Shown here piece by piece: positions 32,175-42,900 of a stretch of 64,000 nt of DNA. The stretch is from an uncultured Flavobacteriales bacterium (GTDB lineage: Bacteria > Bacteroidota > Bacteroidia > Flavobacteriales > Crocinitomicaceae). The stretch lies in contig CAMLFH010000014.1 of assembly GCA_946479285.1 (NCBI GenBank), forward strand, positions 1 to 64,000. The letters are read 5' to 3'. A program made the position numbers and the translations under genes. The notes under the pieces were generated by a model. The model was not told where the DNA came from and searched no databases. It saw nothing but the letters and a program-made list of their open reading frames with translations. The first letter of the stretch is position 1, and each line of letters begins with the position of its first letter.

Positions 32175-34259
32175 TTATTGGTTAATTACCTTAAACGATG
32201 TTCTTCTGTTTTTTTGGTGCAATACTTCACGTTCTGCTTTTACTTTGAACGTATTAATGTAAGCTTCAACCAATAACACCGGTTTTCCTTCAGCATCCAA
32301 CACCGGTTTTTTGTCCGGGCCGTATAACTGGTTTGGCTGGGTTTCTCCGTAACCTTTCGGGATCAGTCGAGCCGGGTCAATTCCTTTAGAAACCAGGTAG
32401 TCCACACAGGATTTTGCTCTTCTTTGGGATAAGTCTAAGTTGTAAATATCTTTTCCGCGTGCATCCGTGTGCGAGTTGATTTCCACCACAATGTTATTGT
32501 TCAGCTCCAGGAAGTCGAATAATTTATCCAAAACAGCCTGGGAAGCCGGTCTTAGCTTGTCCGAGTTGAAATCGTACTCGATTCCTTCGATCTCGATCTC
32601 ATCCTGGGGAATCGGTTTTAAATAGAAATCTCTGGTAATACTGGTTGTCTGTGTAATGGAATTCGTGTTGACACTTGTTGCATCGGCAAAATAGTTGATT
32701 TTCTGACCTTTGATGAACAATTCGATCCCATAAGTCAATTCTCTCTCATAGTAACCGTTAGAATCCGTTACGATGTTGTAAGAAGGGAAAACTCCGCGTA
32801 CATCTTTGAAAGTCAATTTCACATTAGGCAGAATCTCTTCCGTGTCTTTGTTGTAGGAATATCCGCTTAGATAAATGTGAATTGGTTCGTTGACTACTTC
32901 GTAGATGTCGTAACAGCTTCCGCCTGTGCATGGTTCCCTGTCACTTGAGAAAAACCCTTTGGATAAACGGGAATCCCACATCATGTAGGCATCATCTCTG
33001 CTTGAGTTGATGGGCATTCCAAGATTTGCAGGAACACTGAATGCTTCCGTTTCACGTTCGTAATAGGATTTGAAAATATCCAAACCACCAATGCTTCCGT
33101 GCCCGTTTGATGAGAAGAACAAGGTCGATGAAACTTCGTGGAAGAACGGAGTTACTTCATCCTGGTCGGAATTGATCAATGAACCTAAGTTTTCAGGCTG
33201 GCCGATTGTATTTCCGGAAGAATCGATTGCGATTTTCCAGATATCCATTCCTCCCAGTCCTCCCGGACGATTCGATGAAAAGAACAAGGTTTTCCCATCC
33301 ATTGAAACATAAGGCTGAATGCTCTTATATCCCGGATAATTCACCGATGAATCCAGTTTGTAGGCTTCGAAGAACTTCATCTCCATCATTCGTGCCAGGT
33401 AAATATTCTGTTCGGTCTTTTTTTCTTCACTCCAACGTGTATAGAAGATCACATTGTTGTTGTTGAAAGATCCGGCACCATCGTTTTGAGCACTATTCAG
33501 CGGACGACCGAAATTGGTTGGCGCTGACCAGGTACTATCCGGGTTTAAGGAAACCCAATAAAGGTCACACAAATATTCGGACTGTTGCTTTTCATTCAAA
33601 ATCACACCCCCGGTGCGAGCAGAAGTAAACATCAGTTTTTGGTCTTTGTCGAAATACATGGTTGCAAAACTTGCGGTTCCGCGGTTAAAAACAGCTGTAT
33701 CAGCCATTTTAACGCTGATTTCACGCGTTTTTTCGATTTCTTCTTTTGCCAGGAAACAACCGGTCATGGCCACCTGTGCAGCATGAATCAATTCATCATC
33801 CGCTTTCGGAGAACGGATGTAATCTTCAAACTGTTTGATCGCCTCGTCGTACTTGCTGTTATTCATGTAGCTCTGAGCCAGGTAATAACTATCATCCGGG
33901 TAAGCCTTTTCATCCACGGTGTTTTTCAAGTGCTTCTCCGCATTCGGATAATCGTGCAAACGGTAATAACACCAGGCAATATGATGATGCAGGTATTCTT
34001 CCATCGTTACTCTTAAACTGGTATCGACCTCTATTTTCTTCTTAGAAAGCTTTTGATTAGTAACCTGTACTTCATACGGATAAGTCATTGTTGACCTCGC
34101 CACAGAATCGGAAAGAGCTAATTTATACTGTTCAACGGCATTTGCGTAATCGAGTTTACTGAAATACTCATCACCCAAATAGATATACATTTTTTTTGAT
34201 TGCGCCAGTGATAGTCCGGATATCACCAAAAACAACAAGCATACGATTTTAGATTTCAT
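32175..34259 (-). CDS. OmpA family protein with TPR and PD40 repeats, in adhesin/PorP block
   Basis: A 694-residue paralogue of the plus-strand OmpA protein. Signal peptide (MKSKIVCLLFLVISGLSLAQ), TPR units (YFSKLDYANAVEQYKLALSD, HIAWCYYRLHDYPNAEKHL), PD40-like propeller repeats (MYFDKDQKLMFTSARTGG, YVSMDGKTLFFSSNRPGG), then an OmpA C-terminal domain (INSHTDARGKDIYNLDLSQRRAK). It is the last gene of the adhesin/PorP block, 14 bp after the PorP stop, and may anchor that machinery to peptidoglycan. Related OmpA proteins often accompany PorP/SprF and T9SS genes in Bacteroidota. Confidence 0.88.
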   Translation of the reverse strand: MKSKIVCLLFLVISGLSLAQSKKMYIYLGDEYFSKLDYANAVEQYKLALSDSVARSTMTYPYEVQVTNQKLSKKKIEVDTSLRVTMEEYLHHHIAWCYYRLHDYPNAEKHLKNTVDEKAYPDDSYYLAQSYMNNSKYDEAIKQFEDYIRSPKADDELIHAAQVAMTGCFLAKEEIEKTREISVKMADTAVFNRGTASFATMYFDKDQKLMFTSARTGGVILNEKQQSEYLCDLYWVSLNPDSTWSAPTNFGRPLNSAQNDGAGSFNNNNVIFYTRWSEEKKTEQNIYLARMMEMKFFEAYKLDSSVNYPGYKSIQPYVSMDGKTLFFSSNRPGGLGGMDIWKIAIDSSGNTIGQPENLGSLINSDQDEVTPFFHEVSSTLFFSSNGHGSIGGLDIFKSYYERETEAFSVPANLGMPINSSRDDAYMMWDSRLSKGFFSSDREPCTGGSCYDIYEVVNEPIHIYLSGYSYNKDTEEILPNVKLTFKDVRGVFPSYNIVTDSNGYYERELTYGIELFIKGQKINYFADATSVNTNSITQTTSITRDFYLKPIPQDEIEIEGIEYDFNSDKLRPASQAVLDKLFDFLELNNNIVVEINSHTDARGKDIYNLDLSQRRAKSCVDYLVSKGIDPARLIPKGYGETQPNQLYGPDKKPVLDAEGKPVLLVEAYINTFKVKAEREVLHQKNRRTSFKVINQ

Positions 34260-34273
34260 ATTGAGAATGCGTA

Positions 34274-35260
34274 TTATAGTCGTGGACAGATTTTGTATTC
34301 GGTTGGTTTCTTCTTTTTGTGCACATAGGTAAAGGAAATTTCAAATCCTCCTCTACTCTTCGATGTCGATGTTAATGATGACACGTTGAAATCGTAGGCC
34401 AGCTTAACAATATATGCATCTTTCTTTAGGCCTAAAGTAGCGATCATTGCGTCTTTTGCACGGAAAATAACTCCTCCAAGGACATAAGCACCGCTTCCTT
34501 TCAGGAAATAACCTGCTTCCAACGCATAAGTCTGCTCATGGAATTTCTTCTGCTGCATGATCAGTACTTTCGGGATTAGGTAAAAGAGCTCCGTAATATT
34601 GACACGCGTTCCCAAATGTGTGTACAGGCGCAAAGGAAGTTTACTTTCTCTTCCGAAGAAGGATTCATTGGGCTGGAGTAAGTTAAAGACCGAAACACCA
34701 ATAAACGGATTTAAGCGTGACTGCGACTTCGAATAATAGTACAAAGCACTTGCATTCAGCATCGGGATGAATTTAGACTGAGCACCGAAATTTTCTCCGG
34801 TTACTAAAGTCTGATCAAATTCACCACCATTGTTCAGCGTATACTGATTATTGAATGACAATAACTGATACTCCAATGACTTTTGCGTAACACCTCCCTG
34901 TAGGCCGAAATTCAAAACATGGGTTTTATTCTTATTCAAAGGAACGTAATAGGCTGCCGAAAGCAATCCCTGTAAAACATTAAAGTTCCCTGCTCCCGCT
35001 CTGAAATTATTGATCTGAATTCCAAATCCCCACTTCTTGATGGGCATGTCGAAGCTGATCAAAGCAGAAGTATAAGGTTTATAATTCACCGATTTCCACT
35101 GAGTGCGGTATTGACCATGAACTCTGAAATCACCTTCCATCACTCCGGTGAGTGCAGGATTCAAAAATAACGGTGCGGCATCATACATGGATAAATGCGC
35201 ATCTTGTCCGTAAGACAATCCATTCAAGAAAATGGCAAAAAAACAAATTCTTAATTTCAC
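34274..35260 (-). CDS. PorP/SprF family outer-membrane protein 2
   Basis: A 328-residue protein with signal peptide (MKLRICFFAIFLNGLSYGQ) and the typical opening HLSMYDAAPLFLNPALTGVMEGDFRVHGQYRTQW of PorP/SprF proteins. Beta-barrel-like strands continue to the C-terminus. SprF-type proteins are needed for secretion of a partner protein with a type B T9SS signal. It follows the 1234-residue adhesin by 3 bp, so that protein is its likely partner. Confidence 0.88.
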   Translation of the reverse strand: MKLRICFFAIFLNGLSYGQDAHLSMYDAAPLFLNPALTGVMEGDFRVHGQYRTQWKSVNYKPYTSALISFDMPIKKWGFGIQINNFRAGAGNFNVLQGLLSAAYYVPLNKNKTHVLNFGLQGGVTQKSLEYQLLSFNNQYTLNNGGEFDQTLVTGENFGAQSKFIPMLNASALYYYSKSQSRLNPFIGVSVFNLLQPNESFFGRESKLPLRLYTHLGTRVNITELFYLIPKVLIMQQKKFHEQTYALEAGYFLKGSGAYVLGGVIFRAKDAMIATLGLKKDAYIVKLAYDFNVSSLTSTSKSRGGFEISFTYVHKKKKPTEYKICPRL

Positions 35261-35263
35261 GAC

Positions 35264-38200
35264 TTATCGAATTAAAGTTACGTCACCAGATTCTCTGACA
35301 ACAAAATCACTACCCATATCAATCACAAAAGTCCAGGTATAAACACCCAAAGGAACTGGTTCTCCTTTGTATGTTCCATCCCATCCCACTTCGGAGTCTG
35401 TTGATTCGAAAACCACTTGACCCCAGTTATTATACACTTTAAAATCTACGTTTCTAAATGGTCCGCCACGAATAATAAACACATCGTTTTCTCCGTCGCC
35501 GTTTGGTGTAAATCCGCTAGGGAGAACCGGCAATAAAGCAATTGAAATTTGTCTGGACACCGTATCAATACATCCAATGTTATCTGAGATCGTAAGCGTT
35601 ACTACATAAACACCACCGCCGTCATAGCTGTGAGTGGTGATCTCCGTATTATCTCCTTCTCCGTCGCCGAAATCCCACTGCCAGGTAATGATATTCCCGG
35701 GTGTTATATCCGTAAAGGTGATTTCCTGGTTTACCAACGCCGGATTCGGAGTAGCAGTAAACGAAGCAACCGGTATAGCGTGAACATCTATTTGCTGAAT
35801 CACGGTGTTGGTGCATCCAAAACCTGAAACAGCTGTTAAACTCACATTGTAAATTCCGCTGGTTGGGAAAACATAAGAAGGATCCTCTAGTGTACTGGAA
35901 CCGATCCCATTGAAATCATACAAGTAACTGTCTATCGTTCCGCTTGGAATGAAAGAAGTATTGGTGAAGTTCGTCGGGTAATCTTCACAAGCGATAGAAG
36001 CGTTGAATGAAGGTTGCGGCAAGGGATAAACTGTTACAGGTTTTATGACCGTATCCACACAGCCATTGCTGGAAGTAACAATCATCTGAACATTGAAATT
36101 ACCAAAAGTAGTATAAGCATGCTGTGGATTCTGAGCAATGGAGTTTGTATTATCTCCAAAAGACCAGGACCACGAAGAAAGTGAACCGGTATTAGCAATT
36201 GACACATCGGTAAAACTCATATTGCTCGCCTGACATACATTCGTGAAGTTAAAATCAGCCGTTGGAATTCTATTGAAGGTAATTACGATCGTATCTCTAT
36301 CAGGCGGACATCCAAAATTGGATGTGGAACTCAGAATTAAGCTAATTGGTCCTCCTGAAACGTCACCAACTGAAGGATCGTACATTCCTGTCAAAAAGCC
36401 CGGTCCAGGAACAAAGGTTCCCGTTCCTAGTGTTGACCACGTTCCTGTTGTATCTGCACCAATGATGTGTCCGTTCAACTGGACCATCTGGTTCTGACAG
36501 TATGTTTGATCGGTTCCTGCATTCACCTGCGGCGGAGAAACGAACGTTACACGCATCGAATCATGTGCAATCGGACAAATGCCTGTTGTTGAAAGAATCA
36601 CATCAATGAATCCGTTAGTAATATCCACCGGAGAAATCGTATAGAATGTATTTAAGTTGGCCGGATTGGAGATTGTTCCGAAGCCCGACGTTGTCCATAG
36701 GGTAGAAAACCCGGAAGTTACGGTTCCTGTCAGATTCAGTGTTGCATTATTCGAACAAAGCGAATCCATGGAAGTAATGGTCACTACCGGGAAGTCGATA
36801 ATCTGAATTTCAAGACTATCCATAACTGCCAGACAGTTTCCGTTATTGGTAGACTGAAGGTAGAGCATAACTGTTCCATCAGAAATATCAGCTGTTGACA
36901 AGACGTAGTTTGTATTCAAGTTTGTTTGAGAAGGTGAAAAACCTCCTGTTCCATCTGCAGACCAGGTTCCTGTTGTAGTAATTCCGGTAATGATTCCGTT
37001 CACGGCAACATCCGTTGTATTGGAACAAACCAACTGATCTCCGCCTGCATCAATAAAGGGTGCATCGGTAAAGAAAATAACAACCGTATCCTGGTTATTC
37101 GGACACGAGAAGAAACTTCCGGTTGTTGTGTAGAAAAGTGCAACACTATCAGCAGCCAAATCAGCCGGTGAAGGAGTATAGGTCGTGGTTGGTGAACCAA
37201 TATTCCCGAAAGCACCTCCGTTTCCGCCACTCCAGGTTGCAGCAGCTGAAAAGTTGAATGCTCCTGTAATTGGAACCGCACCAACGTTGTTTTTACAATA
37301 TGAATCGTCTGTTCCTGCGTTTGCCTCCGGCGATTGAATGAAGGTTACAATCATGGTATCTCTTACCGGATCACAGTTTCCGGTTGAAGACAGTACAAAA
37401 GTCAAAGTACCTTGTGTGTAATCCGATGCGGACGGAACGTATGAAGAAGACAGGTCTGTTGCATTTACAAAGGAACCTGCTCCATTTACAACTGTCCATT
37501 CACCGGTTGTAGCGCCACCTTCTACAGATCCGTTCAATAATACAGAAGGATCTCCGTTACAAAGTGTGGTATCGTTTCCTGCTTTCGTGTAAACTTTTCG
37601 ATTGAACGCTGACATGTAGTGGTAATAACATCCGGAACCTGCTCCACCGTTAATTACACCCATACCGAAGAATTCGCTGGAGTTTGTAATTAAGTTGGAT
37701 GATCCGGCTGCAATGCTTGCCGTGCTGAAGGTGATTTGAGCACCACTCCAAAAACCTCCTGTTCCCGGAACAGGGTTAAAAGCGGTTCCAGGAACCAATG
37801 TTGTACTGCCGTTCAGCGTAAAGTCATTGATTGCTGATGTAGGACATAACAGGTTGAGGATAAATGTCTCGGTATTCGTTCTGGTAAAACTTACCTGGCT
37901 GGATCCCGCACAGTTGATCGGAGGCAATAATGCTTCACCAACCTCACATCCGAATCCACTAGCCTGCAATACGTAAACGTTTTTGTCTGCATCCACATAA
38001 GCGAGCGTTTCCGTGGCCGTTAAAACGTATTTCCAGGTATCTCCCTGGTTCAGTAACTGTGAGAATGTTCCCAGATTCGTTGTAACACTTACAGAAGTAA
38101 AGTTTTGAGTTGCAACGATGAAGATTCCTTCCTGCGAGTTCGAAAACATGTTTCCTCTGTTTACGATGTAATTCGTTCCAACCACATCTACCGGAACAAT

Positions 38201-38965
38201 CTGGTCTCCCATCAAATCACGGCAACCTCCCCCGGAATTTGTTACTGAATCATCTGAAACGGTTACGGCAATTGGTTTATTTGCCACCACAATAGTCCCG
38301 CCGAGGTTATTTCCCGGAGTATTTGTAGCCTGTGAAACGTTCTCTACCGTATAAGTTTGTCCGCGGTTCAGTATGACCGAATAGGTAATTCCTGCCGGAT
38401 GACCAACAACAGTTGCTTTTGGAGTAATCCAAACGGTTGTATTGTCTTCCGTAGCTACGATACAAATCATCGATTTTGGCTGAATCGGAGCATAATTACC
38501 GTTTGCCCAGGTATTTTGGAACGGACAAACAAACTCCATACCGACTGCATTTTGTCCTTTCAACGAGTACGTTTCGGGATTATTGACGATCGTTACAACT
38601 TCATAAACTACTGTAATCAGTGTATCGGCCTCAATTTTAATCCCGTAATTCAATACGTTATCCGCAGGTTTTGACTCCAGCGTGTTCACAATGGAGGACA
38701 AAAAATGGGAATTCAGGGAATTTGCAGGAACAACAAACGTAGAATCGTATGTGCCGGCAGGCTGATACACCCGGACCGTTGTTGGGGAATTAAATGTGGA
38801 AATGCGCAAAGCGATTGGAGTATTCCCGGCGTGACTTGGTGTAACCCAAGGTGCCGCAAACCAAAAGACTGAGTCAATCTGACTTTTACTTTCGAATGAT
38901 CCGACTGTAAAAATCAAAGCTAGTAGCAGTACTATCCGACGTAATTTCATAAGCTCTAAATTCAT
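35264..38965 (-). CDS. Giant T9SS type B adhesin with IgGFc-binding-like and PKD domains (copy 2)
   Basis: About 1233 residues from the ATG at 38965. The region at 30-450 (IDSVFWFAAPWVTPSHAG, then FVVPANSLNSHF and VSFTRTNTETFILNL) matches the IgGFc-binding N-terminal domain of Bacteroidota surface proteins. Five repeats of about 80 residues follow (AGNDTTLC, NAGTDDSYC, DAGGDQLVC, SMDSLC, NAGTDQTYC), then three PKD domains (ADFNFTNVCQ, WSFGDNTN, WQWDFGDGEGD). The C-terminus (FTPNGDGENDVFIIRG, NWGQVVFESTD, GVYTWTFVI) is a T9SS type B sorting domain. It should be exported across the outer membrane and placed on the cell surface. The upstream frame extends to 38992, but the preceding gene's stop lies at 38967. 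Confidence 0.88.
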   Translation of the reverse strand: MNLELMKLRRIVLLLALIFTVGSFESKSQIDSVFWFAAPWVTPSHAGNTPIALRISTFNSPTTVRVYQPAGTYDSTFVVPANSLNSHFLSSIVNTLESKPADNVLNYGIKIEADTLITVVYEVVTIVNNPETYSLKGQNAVGMEFVCPFQNTWANGNYAPIQPKSMICIVATEDNTTVWITPKATVVGHPAGITYSVILNRGQTYTVENVSQATNTPGNNLGGTIVVANKPIAVTVSDDSVTNSGGGCRDLMGDQIVPVDVVGTNYIVNRGNMFSNSQEGIFIVATQNFTSVSVTTNLGTFSQLLNQGDTWKYVLTATETLAYVDADKNVYVLQASGFGCEVGEALLPPINCAGSSQVSFTRTNTETFILNLLCPTSAINDFTLNGSTTLVPGTAFNPVPGTGGFWSGAQITFSTASIAAGSSNLITNSSEFFGMGVINGGAGSGCYYHYMSAFNRKVYTKAGNDTTLCNGDPSVLLNGSVEGGATTGEWTVVNGAGSFVNATDLSSSYVPSASDYTQGTLTFVLSSTGNCDPVRDTMIVTFIQSPEANAGTDDSYCKNNVGAVPITGAFNFSAAATWSGGNGGAFGNIGSPTTTYTPSPADLAADSVALFYTTTGSFFSCPNNQDTVVIFFTDAPFIDAGGDQLVCSNTTDVAVNGIITGITTTGTWSADGTGGFSPSQTNLNTNYVLSTADISDGTVMLYLQSTNNGNCLAVMDSLEIQIIDFPVVTITSMDSLCSNNATLNLTGTVTSGFSTLWTTSGFGTISNPANLNTFYTISPVDITNGFIDVILSTTGICPIAHDSMRVTFVSPPQVNAGTDQTYCQNQMVQLNGHIIGADTTGTWSTLGTGTFVPGPGFLTGMYDPSVGDVSGGPISLILSSTSNFGCPPDRDTIVITFNRIPTADFNFTNVCQASNMSFTDVSIANTGSLSSWSWSFGDNTNSIAQNPQHAYTTFGNFNVQMIVTSSNGCVDTVIKPVTVYPLPQPSFNASIACEDYPTNFTNTSFIPSGTIDSYLYDFNGIGSSTLEDPSYVFPTSGIYNVSLTAVSGFGCTNTVIQQIDVHAIPVASFTATPNPALVNQEITFTDITPGNIITWQWDFGDGEGDNTEITTHSYDGGGVYVVTLTISDNIGCIDTVSRQISIALLPVLPSGFTPNGDGENDVFIIRGGPFRNVDFKVYNNWGQVVFESTDSEVGWDGTYKGEPVPLGVYTWTFVIDMGSDFVVRESGDVTLIR

Positions 38966-38966
38966 C

Positions 38967-39947
38967 CTACTGTTTCTCTTTATTCTGATCAATTTCCTTT
39001 TGGATATCTTCCAGAATACTGTTATTCAATTTATCATCTTCCTCCTCTAAAGAAGGTCTGTTCTTCGTAATTATAAACGAGATCCCAATCTCATGAGATC
39101 CGGCATTGTACTTTCTTAGTTTCGTGTAACTGTAATCGTAGCCGTAAGTAATCGCCAAACGATTTTTCAAACGAACTCCCAGGAAAACACCCATTGCATC
39201 TTTTGTTCTGAAATTCAGTCCGCCAAAGAATTTGTCCTTGTAAGACAATTGGGCTAAAATGGACAATTGAGCAGGCACAGGTTTCGTGTATCTGAACAAA
39301 ATTCCCGGTCTCAGCTCCCAGTCCTTTTTGATCAGGAATTTGTAAGAACTCATTAAAGTGTAGTGGAATTGCAAATTCTGGTTGTAAGAATTAAAACTTT
39401 TCCCCATAATCATGTGATCAATTGTTCCGCTAAACTCAAACTTATCGCTATACAAACGGAATCCTGCATTCATATCAAATGCATTTCCGGAATAACTGTT
39501 TCCTGTAAAGATCGGATCTCCTTCATCTGCAATCACGGCATCGTACAAACGAACACGGTACTGTACAAATCCCGGACGAATTCCTAATCCCATTCTCCAT
39601 TTGGATTGCTTGGTAAATCGAATCTGGTAACCGTAATTCAGGTAGATCCCGGTTTTTCCCAGCAATCCCATTTGTTCAGTCAACAATTGTACTCCGTAAC
39701 CATGTTTCGCTTTATTCTTGAATGATCCGTGGAAATTCAAATAGAAATTTCTTGGAGCATCTTTAAATCCTACCCATTGATTTCTATTGTAGAAACTCAC
39801 TTCATGGTAATTTGTACTTCCAACATATGCCGGAGAGTAATGCAAAGGATTTGCGAATACATTTGTAAATAAACTTTGCTGCTGTCCGTATGAAACAAAG
39901 AACAGAGTAACAGCAAACAAACTTGTCATTAAATTCTTTCTGTTCAT
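38967..39947 (-). CDS. PorP/SprF family outer-membrane protein 1
   Basis: A 326-residue PorP/SprF protein with signal peptide (MNRKNLMTSLFAVTLFFVSYGQ), the family opening FTNVFANPLHYSPAYVGSTNYHEVSFYNRNQWVGF and barrel strands to the end. It follows the first adhesin by 1 bp and precedes the second by 1 bp, so two adhesin-PorP pairs alternate. Its C-terminal acidic helix (PSLEEEDDKLNNSILEDIQKE) is longer than in the second PorP. Confidence 0.88.
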   Translation of the reverse strand: MNRKNLMTSLFAVTLFFVSYGQQQSLFTNVFANPLHYSPAYVGSTNYHEVSFYNRNQWVGFKDAPRNFYLNFHGSFKNKAKHGYGVQLLTEQMGLLGKTGIYLNYGYQIRFTKQSKWRMGLGIRPGFVQYRVRLYDAVIADEGDPIFTGNSYSGNAFDMNAGFRLYSDKFEFSGTIDHMIMGKSFNSYNQNLQFHYTLMSSYKFLIKKDWELRPGILFRYTKPVPAQLSILAQLSYKDKFFGGLNFRTKDAMGVFLGVRLKNRLAITYGYDYSYTKLRKYNAGSHEIGISFIITKNRPSLEEEDDKLNNSILEDIQKEIDQNKEKQ

Positions 39948-39948
39948 C

Positions 39949-42900
39949 TTAATCTCGTTTTCTTAACACCATTAATACTCCTTTATAGATATCAGGATCG
40001 GCATTTGCGTTCAACTGAATAACAAACAGATAATTTCCATCCGGAACCGGTTCTCCTTTGTAAGTTCCATCCCAGGGATTTTGATAGCCATCTGAGGTGA
40101 AAACGGTTTGTCCCCACTCATTGTAAATCTCAACATGTACATCCGGATACTGTTTTAAGAATTCTAACTTCCATACATCATTCGCACCATCGCCGTTTGG
40201 TGAGATGATGGTTGGGATAAGGGTGCTAATGTCATCTGTAACAATACTCACAGTTACAAAACGGATGGCACTGTCTGTACATCCCAATGAATTTGTAACC
40301 TCGAGAATGATGTAATAGTTACCATTTTCATAATAGGTATGACTTGGGTTGATTTCATTAGAAGTTCCACCATCTCCGAAATTCCAGGAATAAATTACTG
40401 CGTAATCGGATGTATCAATGAAATTATATTGTGCAACAATGTTTGCTCCACTGGCAGAATTATAGTAGAATCCGGCATCCGGCAATGGAACAATGGTAAT
40501 CGGTTCAATAATTGTATCCGAACAGTTATTTACTGTGGATACAATGTGTGTGATCGTGTAAGTTCCACCACTAGCAAACTGTTGATCTACATCTTCCAAT
40601 GCCGCAGAGCCTTGTCCACCGAAATCGTAGAACCAATAGTTGATAGTCTCAGAGCTTGTGGAAGCATCCGTAAACGAAACCGTAACCTGGTTATTCGGAC
40701 AGGAATTGGAAGAATTAAAATCTGCAACCGGCTTGTCAAAAACAGAAATTGAAATCGATACAGTGTCTTTACACCCGTTTGAATTGGTTACGATCAACTC
40801 CACCGGATAAGATCCCGGAATTCCGAAGTTATAAGTTGGGTTTTGGTTCGATGAAGTTTGACCCGACTGGAATCTCCATGCCCAATTGGTCAAGGCCCCT
40901 GAACCTGGAAGTGAGAAGTCTGTAAACACATTCGGAAGACCTTCACACACATTTGTTCCACTAAAGTTAGCAAATGGCGGTGCTACGAAATTGATCTGAA
41001 TTCCATCCGTCACAACCATACAGGTTCCATTATTAGTTGAAGTCAACGTAAGTACAACACTTCCGCCAGAAACTTCACCAGCTGTTGGAGTATAAACTGC
41101 ATTCAACGCAGATGTGGATGGAGTAAAAGTTCCTGATCCACCACTCCAAACGCCACCAAACGGCCCACCTGTCACACTTGCGTTCAACTGAACCTGGGAT
41201 GCATTGGAACATTTTAACTGGTTTGGACCTGCATCCACTTTGGGAGCATTATTGATCGAAACATAAATACTATCCTGAACCGGGTTACAATTTCCGTTTG
41301 AAGTAGATTCTAAATAAAGCCATACAAAACCAGCTGTTGTATCAGCTACACTTGGAATATAAGTACAATTCAGTGAACTGTTGTTTGGCGAGAAAATCCC
41401 TGTTCCGCTAGTCAACCATTTACCGGTTGTAGTTGGTCCGCTTACTGTTCCCGATAAAGGAACATTGGCATTATTTGCACAAACGATCAATGTATCAGGG
41501 CCAGCCTGAACTGTTGCTGCGCTTGTGAAGTTGACCATCATTGTATCAGAGACCATTGCACAGGAAAGAGCATTTGTAGATGTCAGTACAAACTGGACCG
41601 ATCCGGTAGTTAAATCAGCATTAGAAGGAACATAATCAGCGTTCAAAGCAGCTGCATTCGGCAGGAAAGTTCCTGAACCATTCGATGTCCAAACTCCTGT
41701 AGCCGCGCCACCACCAATAATCCCATTCAATTGGATGACGGCATTATTTTCACAAATGGATTGATCGGTATTCGCATTCACCAAGGGCGCCGGAGTAATT
41801 TCAAGGTACATCGTATCTCTTGCAACCGGACAGTAGCCGGTAGTAGAAAGAATAATTCGAATCGGGCTGATCAAAGTATCCAAAGGACTTGGAATGTATG
41901 TATTCGGAACAGAAGTCAATCCGTTCTGGAAAGATCCGTAGCCATTACTCGACCAGGATCCGGTTACAGCTCCACCTCCTACGCTTCCGCTCAATATATA
42001 ACTCACATTGGCACAAACGGTATCATTCAGGCCTGCATTTGAAAATGCTGTTGCATAAAAGTCAGTATTGTAAGCGTAAGCTGCCCCTGTATTTGTTCCA
42101 CCACCGGTAATTGTGGCCATGGTAAAGATATCTGCCGAATTCACAATCATATTGTGGCTGTTCAAAGGAACATCTGTAGTGTTGAAGAAAATACGGGCTG
42201 CAGTGTATAGACCGCTTGTTCCGGGAACCGTTTGGAACATTCCCGCAGTAATTGGAGCAGCACTTCCGTTTAACGTAAAGTTTCCTTCAAAACCTGTTCT
42301 TGTAACAAGCAGTACTCCCAAAGAATCTGCACTGGAACGCGAAAATGCCATGCTGTTATTTCCCTTGCAATTCAAACTCGGAACTACCGCAGCACTCAAT
42401 TCACAGCCAAATCCGGAAACATGATATACATATACCGGCTTGCTTGATTTGATTGACAACAACTGATCTGTCATCGGTATCTCCAGGGTTTCAGAGGAAT
42501 TGATCAAAGTAGTACTGGTACTCATTCCGACAACCTCAATAGTAGAAGCATTTTGAGTTGCCAATACGTAAATGCGGTCGGTGGTTGAAGTTCCTTTATA
42601 AATGGCATAATCTGTTCCGATATGCGGAGTTGGGATCAACTGGTCCCCTATCATATCTGCACAAACAGACTGAACAAGCTGTCCGTCGAACAAAGTAACT
42701 GCAATTGGTTTATTGGCAGAAACGATTGATCCTGCAAGACTCGTAACAGCAGAAACGTCAACATCCCTGGCGCTATATGTTTGCCCGGCATTCAAAACGA
42801 CTGAAAAAGTTGCATTCGCCGCGTGACCTGTAATAGCAGTTCGTGGAGTGATCAAAACCGTAGTATTATTCAAAGTCGCTACGATTTCTATCCCCGAATA